Origin: Pseudarthrobacter sp. ATCC 49987
GTDB lineage: Bacteria > Actinomycetota > Actinomycetes > Actinomycetales > Micrococcaceae
Assembly: GCF_009928425.1 (NCBI RefSeq)
Contig: NZ_JAABNS010000001.1
Span: forward strand, 3,968,001-4,032,000
Length of the DNA: 64,000 bases
Reading direction: 5' to 3'
The notes under the pieces are model-generated. The model did not search any database. It was not told the DNA's origin and saw only the letters and a list, made by a program, of their open reading frames with translations. A program made the position numbers and the translations under genes. Shown here piece by piece: positions 26,564-36,811 of this stretch; positions within the stretch are counted from its first letter, which is position 1; the number at the start of each line of letters is the position of its first letter.

Positions 26564-28012
26564 GTGTCCCGTTCCGCCCTGTCCTCCGCCGACGCCATCA
26601 GCGCCCGGCTGCGCGACCTCGAACTCCTCACCAAGGGGCCGGCCTGGGCGCTGACCCGCTCGGCGCCATGGGTGATCGCGGTGCTGCAGGCGTCCTTCAC
26701 CCGCACCCGGCCGCAGCTTCCGCTGGAACAGTTCCACGCCGACGTCGACGCCTTCCTTGAGCAGCTCCGCCGCCAGGACCCCGGGCTGGGTGGCTCCGCC
26801 AACGGGAAGACCTTTGGCGATGAGTGGACCCGCAAGAACTTCCTCACCCGACGGAACCAGTCCGGGCAGATCGTGTACGAGGTCACAGAACCCGCCGCCC
26901 GGGTCCTCGCCTTCCTGGACAGTCTCTCCAGCGAACGCTCCACGCTCAACGGTTCCCGGCTCGGCACGCTGCTGGGCGACGTCGAGAAGCTCGCCAACGA
27001 GACGAACCCGGACCAGAGCGCCCGGTTGGAGTCACTCGAGGAGGAGATCGGCGAACGGCGCCAGCTGATCGAGGACATCAGCTCGGGCGACTTTGACGGG
27101 CTGCTCGACGACGAGGAAGCCGTGGAGGCCGCAGGGAACATCCTGGATCTCGCGGCGAGCCTGCCCGCGGACTACAAAAAAATGCGTGACCGGATCGAGG
27201 AGCTGGTGGGCGAGCTCCGCAACCAGATCATCGAGGAGTCCCTGAGCAAGGGCGCGACGATGGCCCAGGTGCTCGAAGCGGACAAGCGTCTCCGGCAGAG
27301 CCCCGAAGGCAGGACCTTCCGTTCCTTCACGGCGTTCCTGGAGGACCCGCAGCAGCAGCTGCGTTTCCGTTCGGCGATCGGCGAGGTCCTCAGCCGTCAG
27401 TTCGCCGATGACCTCAGCCATGACGAACGCGAGACGCTAAAGAACCTCGTGGCGGAACTGCGGACCCAGCACAGCCAGATCCAGCGGATCTACGGCAAGC
27501 TCAGCGAAAGCCTGAACACCTACGTCCAGAGCGACGACTTCCGCCAGTCCGTCCGGCTCCGCAAGGTCCTCCGGGAGGCCGAGCAGGCCATCCGGTCCCT
27601 GCCGTACGAGCGCGAACGCCCCGGGCTGGTCCGCGGCCCGGTGCTGTTCAATGCCGGCTTCGAGTCCCTCGCCATGGTCAAGCTGTTCGACCCGGACGAG
27701 TTCGCGGCTCCCCCCAAGCTGGCCGACCCGATCGCCTTCAGCGACTCGGACCGGGTGCGCTCGCCGCGGACCGGGAAAGCGAGCTCCGAAGCGGTCCGCG
27801 CCGCGGTCGCCGGCGCTTCCACCCTGGCCGGGGCCTGGGATCAGCTCCCGGCCGGGGAACGCCACATCAACTCGATCCGTGCCCTGCTCTCCCACGCCCT
27901 GCACGAGGGCGCCGGCTTTGACCGCGGGGCCTGGGAAACTCTCGACTTCGAACAGATCGACGGCTCCACGCGCACCGCGTACCTGCCGGTCGTCACGCTT
28001 AAGAAGGACTGA
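26564..28012 (+). CDS. jetA: JetA/MksF-like kleisin subunit (DUF3375)
   Basis: 482 residues, GTG start with AAGGAGAG 3 nt upstream. DUF3375 features: [18 protein letters not shown] at the N terminus, [18 protein letters not shown], a helical central region and [20 protein letters not shown] (20 residues). This is the kleisin-like F subunit of MukBEF-type condensins (JetA in Wadjet, MksF/EptA elsewhere). It opens a three-gene set with jetB 2 bp downstream. By family knowledge it bridges the ATPase heads and recruits the KITE subunit. Confidence 0.9.
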   Translation: MSRSALSSADAISARLRDLELLTKGPAWALTRSAPWVIAVLQASFTRTRPQLPLEQFHADVDAFLEQLRRQDPGLGGSANGKTFGDEWTRKNFLTRRNQSGQIVYEVTEPAARVLAFLDSLSSERSTLNGSRLGTLLGDVEKLANETNPDQSARLESLEEEIGERRQLIEDISSGDFDGLLDDEEAVEAAGNILDLAASLPADYKKMRDRIEELVGELRNQIIEESLSKGATMAQVLEADKRLRQSPEGRTFRSFTAFLEDPQQQLRFRSAIGEVLSRQFADDLSHDERETLKNLVAELRTQHSQIQRIYGKLSESLNTYVQSDDFRQSVRLRKVLREAEQAIRSLPYERERPGLVRGPVLFNAGFESLAMVKLFDPDEFAAPPKLADPIAFSDSDRVRSPRTGKASSEAVRAAVAGASTLAGAWDQLPAGERHINSIRALLSHALHEGAGFDRGAWETLDFEQIDGSTRTAYLPVVTLKKD

Positions 28013-28014
28013 AG

Positions 28015-29004
28015 ATGACTGAAGACATCACGACGGTGGACGTGCAGCCCGCGCCTGCGGCGGCGGAGCCGGCCCAGCACGTCCACACCGACCCCTTCAC
28101 CGTCACCCCGCGGGACACCTTCGTGGACGGCGCCGCACTGTTCCCGGGGGACACCGGTGTCCTCCCGATGAAGGTCCGCCAGGCCCTCGTGAAACTCCTC
28201 AAGGGCCCGTACATCGACGGCGGGAGGGACGAGAAGCTCTGGACCACCCTCTTGGACAACCAGCTGATCCTGCGCAGCCGCCTGTCCGAACTCTTCCTGA
28301 CCCTGCAGCTCGACCACGAACGCAAGGTGGCGGTGCTGCGCCCGGTGGACCCCGAGGCCATCGGCGGCAGCACCCGCTCCAGCATCCTGCGCCAGCAGCG
28401 GGCCCTGAGCCGCGTCGAAACCATCGTGCTGCTCCGCCTGCGCCTGCTCCTGGACCGCCACGTGACCGCCCAGACCGACCCCACGATCACACGCGAGGAA
28501 ATCGCCGAACTCGTGGCCCACTACCAGCCCGCCGGCCAGCAGGACGCGCTGCGCGATTCCGACGTCGTCAACCGCGCCATCACCAAGCTCCTGGCCCGCC
28601 AGCTCCTCCTCACCACCGGCCTGGACGAGGTCTACACCATCTCCAATGCCTTGCCACTGGCGCTCCCCTTCGAAAACATCGGCGACATCCCCGCCCAAAT
28701 TGACGCCCTCATTGCGGCCTCCACCGACCCTTCAGGCACCGAACCCCTGCTGGAGTTCGATAGAGACGCCGCGGCAGCTCCGGGGGATGACGACGAAGAC
28801 GACGACAGCGAAGAAGCAGCCGCTACGGTCGCCCAAGGCGACCTGACAAACGAAGACGACGACGGCGATGCCGCCCCGGGAGTGGCATCGGGCCTGTCGG
28901 AGCCGCGCGCTGAGCTGATCGAAGATCAGCTGCGCGGCGCAGGGGCGGGGGCGGCATCGCCGTCGGCGTCACCCGACCGCACTGAAGGCGGGGCAGCCAA
29001 GTGA
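28015..29004 (+). CDS. jetB: JetB/MksE-like KITE subunit (DUF4194)
   Basis: 329 residues. The DUF4194 core at about 35-225 has [37 protein letters not shown] (quoted in part: [15 protein letters not shown]), and RTILL-like [16 protein letters not shown], forming winged-helix KITE domains. The C-terminal about 90 residues form an Asp/Glu-rich low-complexity tail ([13 protein letters not shown]), longer than I expect for the family. GTGA overlap with jetC at 29001-29004 implies coupled translation. Expected to bind the JetA kleisin. Confidence 0.88.
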   Translation: MTEDITTVDVQPAPAAAEPAQHVHTDPFTVTPRDTFVDGAALFPGDTGVLPMKVRQALVKLLKGPYIDGGRDEKLWTTLLDNQLILRSRLSELFLTLQLDHERKVAVLRPVDPEAIGGSTRSSILRQQRALSRVETIVLLRLRLLLDRHVTAQTDPTITREEIAELVAHYQPAGQQDALRDSDVVNRAITKLLARQLLLTTGLDEVYTISNALPLALPFENIGDIPAQIDALIAASTDPSGTEPLLEFDRDAAAAPGDDDEDDDSEEAAATVAQGDLTNEDDDGDAAPGVASGLSEPRAELIEDQLRGAGAGAASPSASPDRTEGGAAK

Positions 29005-32000
29005 GCATCGCGACCATGCTGCCCATGGGCGAGCTCACCAACCCTGGCCAGATGCGCCTCGCCCTCGTCCAGGTGGTCAACTGGGGCACCTTCCATGGCG
29101 CCCACACGATGCACGTGGACCGCAACGGCACCCTGCTGACCGGCAATTCCGGCGTCGGCAAGTCCACGCTGTTCGACGCGATGCTCCGGGTCTTTGATGC
29201 GAGGCCGCGCTCCAACGAGGCCGCCGCCCAGCGAGCCGGCGGCGCGGTGGAGGACAAGCGCACCACGTTCACGTATATGCGCGGCAAGGTGGGGGACAAG
29301 GCCGTCGGGGAGGGCTCGGCCAGCGCGTTCCAGCGCCCCGGCGCCACGTGGTCCGCCGTCGCCTTGACGTTCGACAATGCTGCGGGCACCCGGGTGACGG
29401 TGTCGGCGCTGTTCGACCTGCCCAAAAACGGCACGGAGTCCAGCGTCGGCCGGTACTACCTGATTGATAACAAGCCGCTGGACCTCACGGCCATCGAGGG
29501 CATCGCGGAGAAGCGGTTCACCAAGTCGGCGCTGGACGCGATCTTCCCGGATGCCCAGGTCTTCGACGTCCACAAGGCCTTCGCCGAGCGCTTCCGGCGC
29601 CTGCTGGGGATCAACTCCGACCAGGCCCTGCCCCTGCTGCGCGTCATCCAGGCCGGCAAGGGCCTCGGCGGCAGCGTCAACAACTTCTTCCGCGACCAGG
29701 TCCTGGACGCGCCCGCCACGTTGGCCGCAGCCGATGACGTCGTCGAGGAATTCAGCAACCTGATGTCCATCCGGCAGCGGCTCGAGGACGTCCGGCAGCA
29801 GCGCGACCAGCTGGCACCGGTCCCCGGGCTGAACAAGGAGTATGCCCAGTCGCTGCTCGACGCGAACCGCCTGCGGGACCTCGCCGGCGGGGAATTCGAG
29901 GCGTACAGGCAGCAACTGGCCGTCACGGTCCACGAGAAGACGCTCGCCCGGTTCAAGGACCTCGCCCAGGCGAAAGCCAAGGAACTCGGCGCCGAACGCG
30001 GCATCCGCGACGGGTTGGCCAAGGAGCTGCGCCAGCTCGAAGCGGACTACAACAACCAGGGCGGCAACGCGATCTCCGCGATAGAGCAGTCGCTCGAAAA
30101 CGCCCGGGTGGGGCTCAAGCTCCGCCAGCAGGTGGAGGAATCAGCCCGGAAGGCCCTCGCCGACGCCGGCCTGGAACTTCAGTGGTCCCCGGCCGGCTGG
30201 GAGCAGGCGCACGAGCACGCGGCCGCCCGCTCGGCCGAGCTCAAGGACGACGCGGAAGCGCTCAAGGAACTGCGCTTCGAGGCGTTCGACGGCCACGCGA
30301 CCCGGAAGCGGGAGCTCGCCGCAGCCCAGCAGGAACTGGTGTCGCTCCAGACGCGCAAGTCGCTGCTGCCGCCGTCGAGCATTGAAAACCGCAGCGCGAT
30401 CGCGGCGGCCACCGGCGTCCCCGAGGAGCAGATGCCGTTCGGCGGCGAACTGATCGACCTCGCGGAGGGCCACGAACAGTGGCGGCCGGCCGCCGAGCGT
30501 GCCCTGCGCAGCCTCGCCACCACGCTGCTGGTCCCCGGCGAGCACTTCGCCGCCGTCACCCGCTACCTCAACGACCATTCCGTCCGCGGTGCGCTGCGCG
30601 CGGTGGACGTCTCGAAGCCCCTTGCCGGCGGCGCACTGGCCGTGGAGGACGCGGCCGACGGCGACCTGCTCACCAAGCTGGACATCCTCGCCCTGGGTCC
30701 GGCAGCGGACGCCGGCGAGTGGATCCGGGAACGGATCGCCCTCGATTTCGCCTACCCGTGCGTTGAGGACCCGGACGAACTTGCCCGCCTGGACAAGGGC
30801 CTCAGCCTGGGCGGCGTGGTCAAGCGAAACCGCCACACCGTGGAAAAGGACGACCGCAACACGTCCCGCCAGGACTATGTCCTCGGCTTCGACAACGCCG
30901 CCAAGCTGGAACTCGTGGCCGCGCAGGTCGAGGACCTGCAGCAGGAACTGGCCAAGGCCGCCGAGCTCGCGCAGAGCAGGGAAGAGTCGCACCAGGGGAT
31001 GAGCCGGCAGCTCGAGGCCCTGCGCCGCGTGGCCGAGGACCACCGCCCCTGGGAACAGGTCTCGGCCGTTGTCGCAGCGGACGAACTCGCCCGGATCGAG
31101 CAGCGACTCAAGGACGCCCTCGCCGCGCAGGCGGACCTGGAACCGCTGCGCGCCAACATCGAGGCGGCCCGGAACAAGCACCAGTCCAGCACCGAGGCCG
31201 CTGCCGTGCTGCAAAGTGAATACAAGGCCGTCGATTCTCAGCTCACAACGGCGGATTCTCTGCTGGACGCCGCGCGGGCGCGCCTGGAGCAGTCGCCGCC
31301 GTCGGACGCCACCGTCACGGCACTGGAACCGTACTTTGCGGACTTCGGCGACGTGCTCGAGATGCACGAGCTGGACAACCTCGCCAACCAGGTCCGGACC
31401 CGGCTCCTCGCCGAGCTCCACGCGGCCGAATCCCGCGGGCAGGCCACCTCGGAGCGGCTCACCCGGATCTTCGAGGGCTTCGTCCGCGAGTGGGGCACGG
31501 CGATTTCCGCGGACCACGGCACCTCGATCGGGGCCGCGGGCGAATTCGAAGCCCGCTACCACGCCATTGTCAGCGACGGGCTGCCCGCACAGGAGGCCGA
31601 ATTCCGGCAGTTCTTCAACCAGCGAACGCACGAGTCCTTCAGCACCCTGCTGCACCTCCTGGACGAGGAACGCCGCTCCATCACCAGCCGCATCCTGCCG
31701 CTCAACGGGATCCTTTCCGAGGTGAACTTCCACGAGGGCAGCTTCCTGGAACTGGACATCAAGCAGACCCTGCCGGCCACCGCGAAGCAGTTCAAGGACG
31801 CCATCCAGAACGCGCTGAAGGTCCGCCACACGCGGCCCGGGAAGGCCGCCGCGCCGGCTTCAGGTGTCGCCGGGGCGGAAACTGACGACGACGCCGAGCT
31901 CACGAACCGCTACAAGTCGCTCGAAACGCTCGTGAAGCGGCTGGGCTCGCAGACCCCGGAGGACCGGCGCTGGCGAGCCGACGTGCTGGACGTCCGGGGG

Positions 32001-32486
32001 CACCTCTTCATCCAGTGCAAGGAGCACCGCGAGGTCCAGGGCTCCGGTTCCAAGCCGGCGGCCACGGGCGGACGGAAGAAGACCGAAGTCTTTATGCATG
32101 CGGACACCGGCTCGATGTCCGGCGGCGAGCGGCAGCGTTTCACCGCGTTCATCATGGCCGCGGCGCTGAGCTACCAGCTGGGCATCGCCGAGCAGGGCTT
32201 CACCACCTACGGCACGGTGATGATGGACGAGGCGTTTGTGCTGGCTTCGGAGGAATTCGCCGGCGCCGGCATCAAGGCGCTGCACGAGTTCGGCTTCCAG
32301 CTGCTCCTGGCCGCACCCGAAAACGTGATCGACCTGTCCCGGCATCTCGGCTCGATCACCGAGATCCTGCGGGACAAACGCACCAACCGCTCCGGTGTGC
32401 TGACGGCCCCCGTGATTGGTCCGCGTCCCGGCTCCGAGGGAACCTGGCGCTCCGAGGCGAACCCGGTGGACATCGTCCTCCGCTGA
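29001..32486 (+). CDS. jetC: JetC/MksB-like SMC-type ATPase
   Basis: 1161 residues, GTG start. SMC/Rad50-like ends separated by coiled coils: Walker [10 protein letters not shown] at 48-56, long heptad-rich regions about 290-380 and 620-800 around a hinge-like globular part ([20 protein letters not shown]), ABC signature MSGGERQRF at about 1039, and Walker B TVMMDEAF near 1073-1080. This is the motor that extrudes DNA loops in Wadjet/MksBEF systems. No jetD nuclease follows: a 13-bp inverted repeat and then an iron uptake operon come next. Confidence 0.93.
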   Translation: MSIATMLPMGELTNPGQMRLALVQVVNWGTFHGAHTMHVDRNGTLLTGNSGVGKSTLFDAMLRVFDARPRSNEAAAQRAGGAVEDKRTTFTYMRGKVGDKAVGEGSASAFQRPGATWSAVALTFDNAAGTRVTVSALFDLPKNGTESSVGRYYLIDNKPLDLTAIEGIAEKRFTKSALDAIFPDAQVFDVHKAFAERFRRLLGINSDQALPLLRVIQAGKGLGGSVNNFFRDQVLDAPATLAAADDVVEEFSNLMSIRQRLEDVRQQRDQLAPVPGLNKEYAQSLLDANRLRDLAGGEFEAYRQQLAVTVHEKTLARFKDLAQAKAKELGAERGIRDGLAKELRQLEADYNNQGGNAISAIEQSLENARVGLKLRQQVEESARKALADAGLELQWSPAGWEQAHEHAAARSAELKDDAEALKELRFEAFDGHATRKRELAAAQQELVSLQTRKSLLPPSSIENRSAIAAATGVPEEQMPFGGELIDLAEGHEQWRPAAERALRSLATTLLVPGEHFAAVTRYLNDHSVRGALRAVDVSKPLAGGALAVEDAADGDLLTKLDILALGPAADAGEWIRERIALDFAYPCVEDPDELARLDKGLSLGGVVKRNRHTVEKDDRNTSRQDYVLGFDNAAKLELVAAQVEDLQQELAKAAELAQSREESHQGMSRQLEALRRVAEDHRPWEQVSAVVAADELARIEQRLKDALAAQADLEPLRANIEAARNKHQSSTEAAAVLQSEYKAVDSQLTTADSLLDAARARLEQSPPSDATVTALEPYFADFGDVLEMHELDNLANQVRTRLLAELHAAESRGQATSERLTRIFEGFVREWGTAISADHGTSIGAAGEFEARYHAIVSDGLPAQEAEFRQFFNQRTHESFSTLLHLLDEERRSITSRILPLNGILSEVNFHEGSFLELDIKQTLPATAKQFKDAIQNALKVRHTRPGKAAAPASGVAGAETDDDAELTNRYKSLETLVKRLGSQTPEDRRWRADVLDVRGHLFIQCKEHREVQGSGSKPAATGGRKKTEVFMHADTGSMSGGERQRFTAFIMAAALSYQLGIAEQGFTTYGTVMMDEAFVLASEEFAGAGIKALHEFGFQLLLAAPENVIDLSRHLGSITEILRDKRTNRSGVLTAPVIGPRPGSEGTWRSEANPVDIVLR

Positions 32487-32505
32487 CCGGCGTCCGTCCA
32501 ACCCC

Positions 32506-32566
32506 AACGCGGGGTCACCTGCCGCCCACAATCCCCACCGGGATGGGCCGTGAGTGACCCCGCGTT
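32506..32566. repeat. 13-bp inverted repeat after jetC
   Basis: AACGCGGGGTCAC at 32506-32518 and its exact reverse complement at 32554-32566, with a 35-nt spacer, begin 19 bp after the jetC stop. It may act as a transcript 3' end or be a scar/REP-like element. No T-run follows. Confidence 0.75.
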
Positions 32567-32633
32567 GCTGTTCACGGGGGGGGCGGAAGCAGCCGTCTGG
32601 CAATTACGTTACGAAAGGTTTGCTTAATTGTGG

Positions 32634-32676
32634 CAAGGATAGGCTAGCCTTACTTAGGTTTGCATCATTGACCTAA
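32634..32676. promoter_or_regulatory. DtxR/IdeR-like iron boxes
   Basis: CAAGGATAGGCTAGCCTTA at 32634-32652 matches the DtxR/IdeR consensus (TTAGGTTAGGCTAACCTAA) at 14 of 19 positions by my alignment. A second dyad, CTTAGGT...ACCTAAG, spans 32653-32677, and AGGTTTGC is also seen at 32616. They lie 10-50 bp before the siderophore-binding lipoprotein start, which predicts iron-dependent repression of the whole operon. Confidence 0.75.
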
Positions 32677-32684
32677 GGAACCCC

Positions 32685-33785
32685 ATGCCTCTCCCTACCC
32701 CGAGCCCTGCCGTGCCCACGCGCCGCTTCCTCCACGCCGCCGGCCAGGCAACTGCCGTCCTGGCCGCCGTCGCACTCTCCCTGACCGCCTGCTCCACCGG
32801 CCCGGCCAGCTCGACGGCGGCGGACGCCCCCAGCCAGCCGGCCAGCTCCGCCTTCCCGGTGACCATCAAGCACGTGTTTGGCGAGACCACCATCAAGGAA
32901 CAGCCGACGCGGGTCGTCACCGTGTCCTGGGTCAATGACGACGTGGCGATTGCCCTCGGCGTGGTGCCGGTCGGCGTCCCGAAGAACGAATGGGGCGGCA
33001 ACGGCCAAGGTTCCACCCCGTGGAAGGACGCCGCACTCGAGGCGCTCGGCGCCGGCTTCGGTTCGGCGAAGGCCCCGGCCCAGTTCTCCGAGACCGACGG
33101 CGTCAACTTCACCGAGATCGCCAAGCTCAACCCGGACGTCATCCTCGGCGCCTACTCCGGCCTCACGGAGGAGGACTACAAAAAGCTCAGCGAAATCGCC
33201 CCCGTCGTGGCCCACCCCGAGATCGCCTACGGAACCTCCTGGCAGGATTCCACCGCCATCATCGGCAAGGCCCTCGGCAAGGACGCCGAAGCCACCAAGC
33301 TGGTCGCCGACACTGAGGCCACCATCAAGGACAAGGTCTCCAAGTACCCGCAGATCGCCGGCAAGAGCTTCATCTACGGCAACCTGGAGCCCGCTTCGGC
33401 TGACGGGGTCAACGTCTACACCGCCAACGACAACCGCCCCCGATTCCTCACCGAGATCGGCATGAAGCTGGCCCCCGTGGTGGAAGATAATTCCAAGGGC
33501 TCCACGGAGTTCTTCATCCCGTGGTCCGCCGAGAAGGCCAACGAACTCGAATCCGACATCTTCGTGACCTGGGTTCCTGACGCAGCCACCACCGATTCCA
33601 TCAAGACAGACCCGCTGCTGGGCCAGATCCCGGCCATCAAGAAGGGCACCCTGGTTGCCGACCCGGACAACACCCTGACGTTGTCCATCTCGGCGTCGTC
33701 GCCGCTGAGCCTGCCGTGGTCGCTGGACACGTTCCTGCCGCAGCTGGCGATTGCAGCGGATAAAGTCCCTGCCGCGGTGAAGTAG
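32685..33785 (+). CDS. Iron-siderophore ABC transporter binding lipoprotein
   Basis: 366 residues, AAGGA 6 nt before ATG. A lipoprotein signal peptide ends in the lipobox LTAC with Cys36, preceded by RR at 13-14. The mature part is a FecB/FepB-type bilobed binder: VVTVSWVNDDVAIALGVVP, LNPDVILGAYSGLTEEDY, and VFVTWVPDAAT region. It captures ferric siderophores at the outer face of the membrane. First gene of the uptake operon, directly after the DtxR-like boxes. Confidence 0.92.
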   Translation: MPLPTPSPAVPTRRFLHAAGQATAVLAAVALSLTACSTGPASSTAADAPSQPASSAFPVTIKHVFGETTIKEQPTRVVTVSWVNDDVAIALGVVPVGVPKNEWGGNGQGSTPWKDAALEALGAGFGSAKAPAQFSETDGVNFTEIAKLNPDVILGAYSGLTEEDYKKLSEIAPVVAHPEIAYGTSWQDSTAIIGKALGKDAEATKLVADTEATIKDKVSKYPQIAGKSFIYGNLEPASADGVNVYTANDNRPRFLTEIGMKLAPVVEDNSKGSTEFFIPWSAEKANELESDIFVTWVPDAATTDSIKTDPLLGQIPAIKKGTLVADPDNTLTLSISASSPLSLPWSLDTFLPQLAIAADKVPAAVK

Positions 33786-33796
33786 GCACCGTTTTC

Positions 33797-34873
33797 ATGA
33801 GCCCCCTTACGACGACGACGGCGGTTTCCGCAGCCGCCCGGCCCGCCCCGGAGACGCGCACGACTGTGACTATCCGTGCCCGGGGACCGCGGGCGCTCTG
33901 GCTGCTGGCCGCCGTCGTCGTACTGGCGCTCGTGACCGCTGCGTCCCTCGCCATCGGCGCCCGGGGCCTCGACCTCGGGACCGTCTGGCAGGCGCTGACC
34001 CGGTTCGATCCGGCCAGCGGCGACCACGCCGTGGTCCACGCCCGGATTCCCCGGACAGTCCTCGGGCTGCTCGCCGGCGGCGCCCTCGGGCTCGCCGGGG
34101 CAGCAATGCAGGGCGTGGCCCGCAACCCCCTCGCGGACCCGGGCATCATCGGAATCAACGCCGGCGCCGCGCTGGCCGTCGTCACGGGAATCTACGTCTT
34201 CGGCGTGTCCTCGCTGACCGGGTACATCTGGTTCGCGTTCGTCGGGGCCGCGGCCGCCGCCGTCGTGGTCTACCTGATCGCTTCACTCGGCAGGGACGGC
34301 GCGACGCCGGTGAAGCTCGCCCTCGCCGGAGCGGCCCTGAGCGCCGGTCTCTTTTCACTCATGAACGTCATCCTGGTGTCCAGCCGGGACACCCTGGACC
34401 GCTTCAGGTTCTGGCAGGTCGGCGGGATCGCCGGGCGCGACTGGTCCGTGATCCTCCCGGCCCTGCCGTTCCTGCTCCTGGGTGCCGCGATAGTGCTCGC
34501 CACCGGCCGGATCCTCAACAACCTCGCCCTCGGCGACGACCTCGCCCGCGGCCTGGGCCAAGGTGTCGGGCTGACCCGCGGCGTCACCGCCCTCGGCATC
34601 GTCCTGCTCTGCGGCTCGGCCACGGCGCTGGCCGGCCCGATCGGCTTCGTGGGCCTCGTCATTCCGCACGCCGTCCGCTTCCTCACGGGCCCCGACTACC
34701 GCTGGATCCTGCCCTTCGCGCTGGTCCTGGCCCCGGCCCTGCTGTTGACCGCCGATGTGATCGGCCGCGTCATCCTGCTTCCGGGCGAAGTCCCCGCCGG
34801 GATCATGACCGCGCTCGTCGGTGCGCCGGTATTCGTCTGGCTGGTCCGGCGCAGCAAGGGGACAGGCCTGTGA
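33797..34873 (+). CDS. FecCD-family siderophore permease (FepD-like)
   Basis: 358 residues with about nine hydrophobic segments. FecCD signatures: HARIPRTVLGLLAGGALGLAG (quoted in part: RIPRTVLGLLAGGALGLAG), GVARNPLADPGIIGINAGA and FVGLVIPHAVRFLTGPD. Forms a heterodimeric channel with the next gene product. The N-terminal 35 residues are polar and cytoplasmic. The ribosome-binding site is weak, which fits coupling from fepB 11 bp upstream. Its stop overlaps the next start (GTGA at 34870-34873). Confidence 0.92.
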   Translation: MSPLTTTTAVSAAARPAPETRTTVTIRARGPRALWLLAAVVVLALVTAASLAIGARGLDLGTVWQALTRFDPASGDHAVVHARIPRTVLGLLAGGALGLAGAAMQGVARNPLADPGIIGINAGAALAVVTGIYVFGVSSLTGYIWFAFVGAAAAAVVVYLIASLGRDGATPVKLALAGAALSAGLFSLMNVILVSSRDTLDRFRFWQVGGIAGRDWSVILPALPFLLLGAAIVLATGRILNNLALGDDLARGLGQGVGLTRGVTALGIVLLCGSATALAGPIGFVGLVIPHAVRFLTGPDYRWILPFALVLAPALLLTADVIGRVILLPGEVPAGIMTALVGAPVFVWLVRRSKGTGL

Positions 34874-35973
34874 AGGAATCCTCCGCCGAGGTGGTACTTG
34901 GCGCCCATGTCCCGCCCAAACATCGGCGTCTTCTCGCACCTCGCGGGACCGTGCTCGACCGCACGGGCATCCTGGCGCTTGCCGTCGTGGCGCTCTTCGC
35001 CGCCAGTGTGCTCCTGGGCAGCTACACCGTCACCATCCCCGACTTCTTCCGGATCCTGGCCGCGCACCTAACCGGCGGGGAGAAGATCCCCGGCGCAAGT
35101 TTCATCGTGATGGAGCACAAGCTGCCGCGCGCCGTCGTGGGGACGCTGATCGGAGCCGCCTTCGGGCTGTCCGGTGCGCTGTTCCAGACCATGCTCCGCA
35201 ACCCCCTTGCCAGCCCGGACGTGATCGGCATCAGCTACGGGGCCAGCGCCGCGGCCGTGACGGCGATTGTCGTCTTCGGCGCATCCGGTGCCACCGTCTC
35301 GGGCGCTGCCTTCGCCGGGGCGCTGGGCGTGGCCGCCCTGATCTATGGCATCTCCCGCAGCGGATCCCTGGGCTCCGGCGGACAGCGGGGCGACGCCGCC
35401 GGCGGCCGGCTGATCCTGGCCGGCGTGGGCATCGCCGCGGCCCTTCATGCCGTGGTCAGTTTCCTGATGACCCGGGCGGACATCCGCACCGCTGCCGAGG
35501 TCCTGATCTGGCTGAACGGCTCGCTCAACTCCGCGAACTGGGACCGGGCCGGAGTCCTCGGCCTCGCACTGATCGTCCTGATTCCTGCTGTCGCCGTCCT
35601 CGCCGGCCCGCTGCGCATCCTCGAACTTGGCGACGACACCGCCGCGGGGCTCGGCGTGCGGGTCGGTGCGGCCCGGCTGGGTATCGTGGTCACCGCCGTC
35701 GGGCTTGCCGCCGCGGCGACGGCCGCAGCAGGGCCGGTGGCGTTCGTCGCGTTCCTCGCCGGGCCCATCGCCCGTCGGTTTGTCCGCAGGGCGAGCCTGC
35801 CGGTGTCTGCCCTGGCCGGTGTGGTGATCGTCCTGGCCGCCGACTACTTCGCCGCCAATATCGCACCGCTGCTGCTGGACGGAACTGTCCTGCCGGTCGG
35901 AGTGGTCACGGGCGCCCTCGGTGCCCCGTTCCTGATCTGGCTGCTCGTCACCTCCAACCGAAAGGACGCCTGA
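34870..35973 (+). CDS. FecCD-family siderophore permease (FepG-like)
   Basis: 367 residues, GTG start overlapping the previous stop. FecCD core: KLPRAVVGTLIGAAFGLSGA, LRNPLASPDVIGISYGASAA and AGPVAFVAFLAGPIARRFV with the coupling-helix region that contacts the ATPase. About nine membrane segments. The N-terminal 30 residues are polar. Second half of the permease heterodimer. Confidence 0.92.
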   Translation: MKESSAEVVLGAHVPPKHRRLLAPRGTVLDRTGILALAVVALFAASVLLGSYTVTIPDFFRILAAHLTGGEKIPGASFIVMEHKLPRAVVGTLIGAAFGLSGALFQTMLRNPLASPDVIGISYGASAAAVTAIVVFGASGATVSGAAFAGALGVAALIYGISRSGSLGSGGQRGDAAGGRLILAGVGIAAALHAVVSFLMTRADIRTAAEVLIWLNGSLNSANWDRAGVLGLALIVLIPAVAVLAGPLRILELGDDTAAGLGVRVGAARLGIVVTAVGLAAAATAAAGPVAFVAFLAGPIARRFVRRASLPVSALAGVVIVLAADYFAANIAPLLLDGTVLPVGVVTGALGAPFLIWLLVTSNRKDA

Positions 35974-35974
35974 G

Positions 35975-36811
35975 ATGGCAACACTCCAGACCTCCGGCCT
36001 GACGCTGAAATACGACCAGCGGACCGTGATCGAGGGACTCAGCACGGAAATCCCCGAGGGCAAGGTGACCATGATTGTCGGCGCCAACGCCTGCGGCAAA
36101 TCCACCCTGCTCCGCGGCCTTGCCCGGCTGCTCAAGCCTGCGGCGGGCACCGTCACCATGGACGGGCGGGACATCCACCGCCGTCCCGCCCGAGAGGTTG
36201 CGCGCACGCTGGGACTGCTGCCGCAGCATCCGACGGCACCGGACGGCATCACCGTCCGGGACCTCGTGGGCCGCGGCCGCTACCCGCACCAGGGTGTCTT
36301 CCGGTCCCGGCATGCAGGCGGCCCGGCGGACGACGAGCGTGCCGTGCAGGAAGCGATGGCCGCCACCGAAACGCTGGAACTCGCCGGGCGCAACGTGGAT
36401 GAACTCTCCGGCGGGCAGCGGCAGCGGGCGTGGATCGCGATGGCCCTGGCGCAGGAAACCGCCGTCCTGCTGCTGGACGAGCCCACCACCTACCTGGACC
36501 TCACCCACCAGGTGGAGGTCCTGGACCTCATCACCGACCTCAACAGCCGGCGCGGAACCACCGTGGCGATCGTGCTGCACGACCTCAACCTCGCTGCGCG
36601 GTATGCGGACCACATCATCGCTATGAAGGACGGACGAATCGTGGCCGAAGGCTCCGCCCGGGCGGTGGTCACCGAGGAAATGGTCCGCGAGGTGTTCGCC
36701 CTGAAGTCCAGGGTGTTCCCGGACCCGGTGTCCGGCGCACCGCTGATCATCCCGCTGGGCCGCCACCATGCCGATTCCCCGCACACCGCAACCCTGGAGC
36801 TGGTCCCTTGA
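35975..36811 (+). CDS. Siderophore ABC transporter ATPase (FepC-like)
   Basis: 278 residues. Walker A GANACGKSTLL near 34-44, Q-loop in LGLLPQHPTAPDGITV, ABC signature LSGGQRQRAWIAMAL, Walker B VLLLDEPTTYLD and the switch His in VLHDLNLAARYAD. AAAGGA lies just before the start, which is 1 bp after the previous TGA. The C terminus overlaps the siderophore-interacting protein start by TTGA. Powers the permease pair. Confidence 0.95.
   Translation: MATLQTSGLTLKYDQRTVIEGLSTEIPEGKVTMIVGANACGKSTLLRGLARLLKPAAGTVTMDGRDIHRRPAREVARTLGLLPQHPTAPDGITVRDLVGRGRYPHQGVFRSRHAGGPADDERAVQEAMAATETLELAGRNVDELSGGQRQRAWIAMALAQETAVLLLDEPTTYLDLTHQVEVLDLITDLNSRRGTTVAIVLHDLNLAARYADHIIAMKDGRIVAEGSARAVVTEEMVREVFALKSRVFPDPVSGAPLIIPLGRHHADSPHTATLELVP

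Noticed and set aside
30141..31829. Minus-strand open frame of about 560 codons inside jetC
   Set aside because: Shadow of the SMC-type coiled coil; no ribosome-binding site and no known domain.
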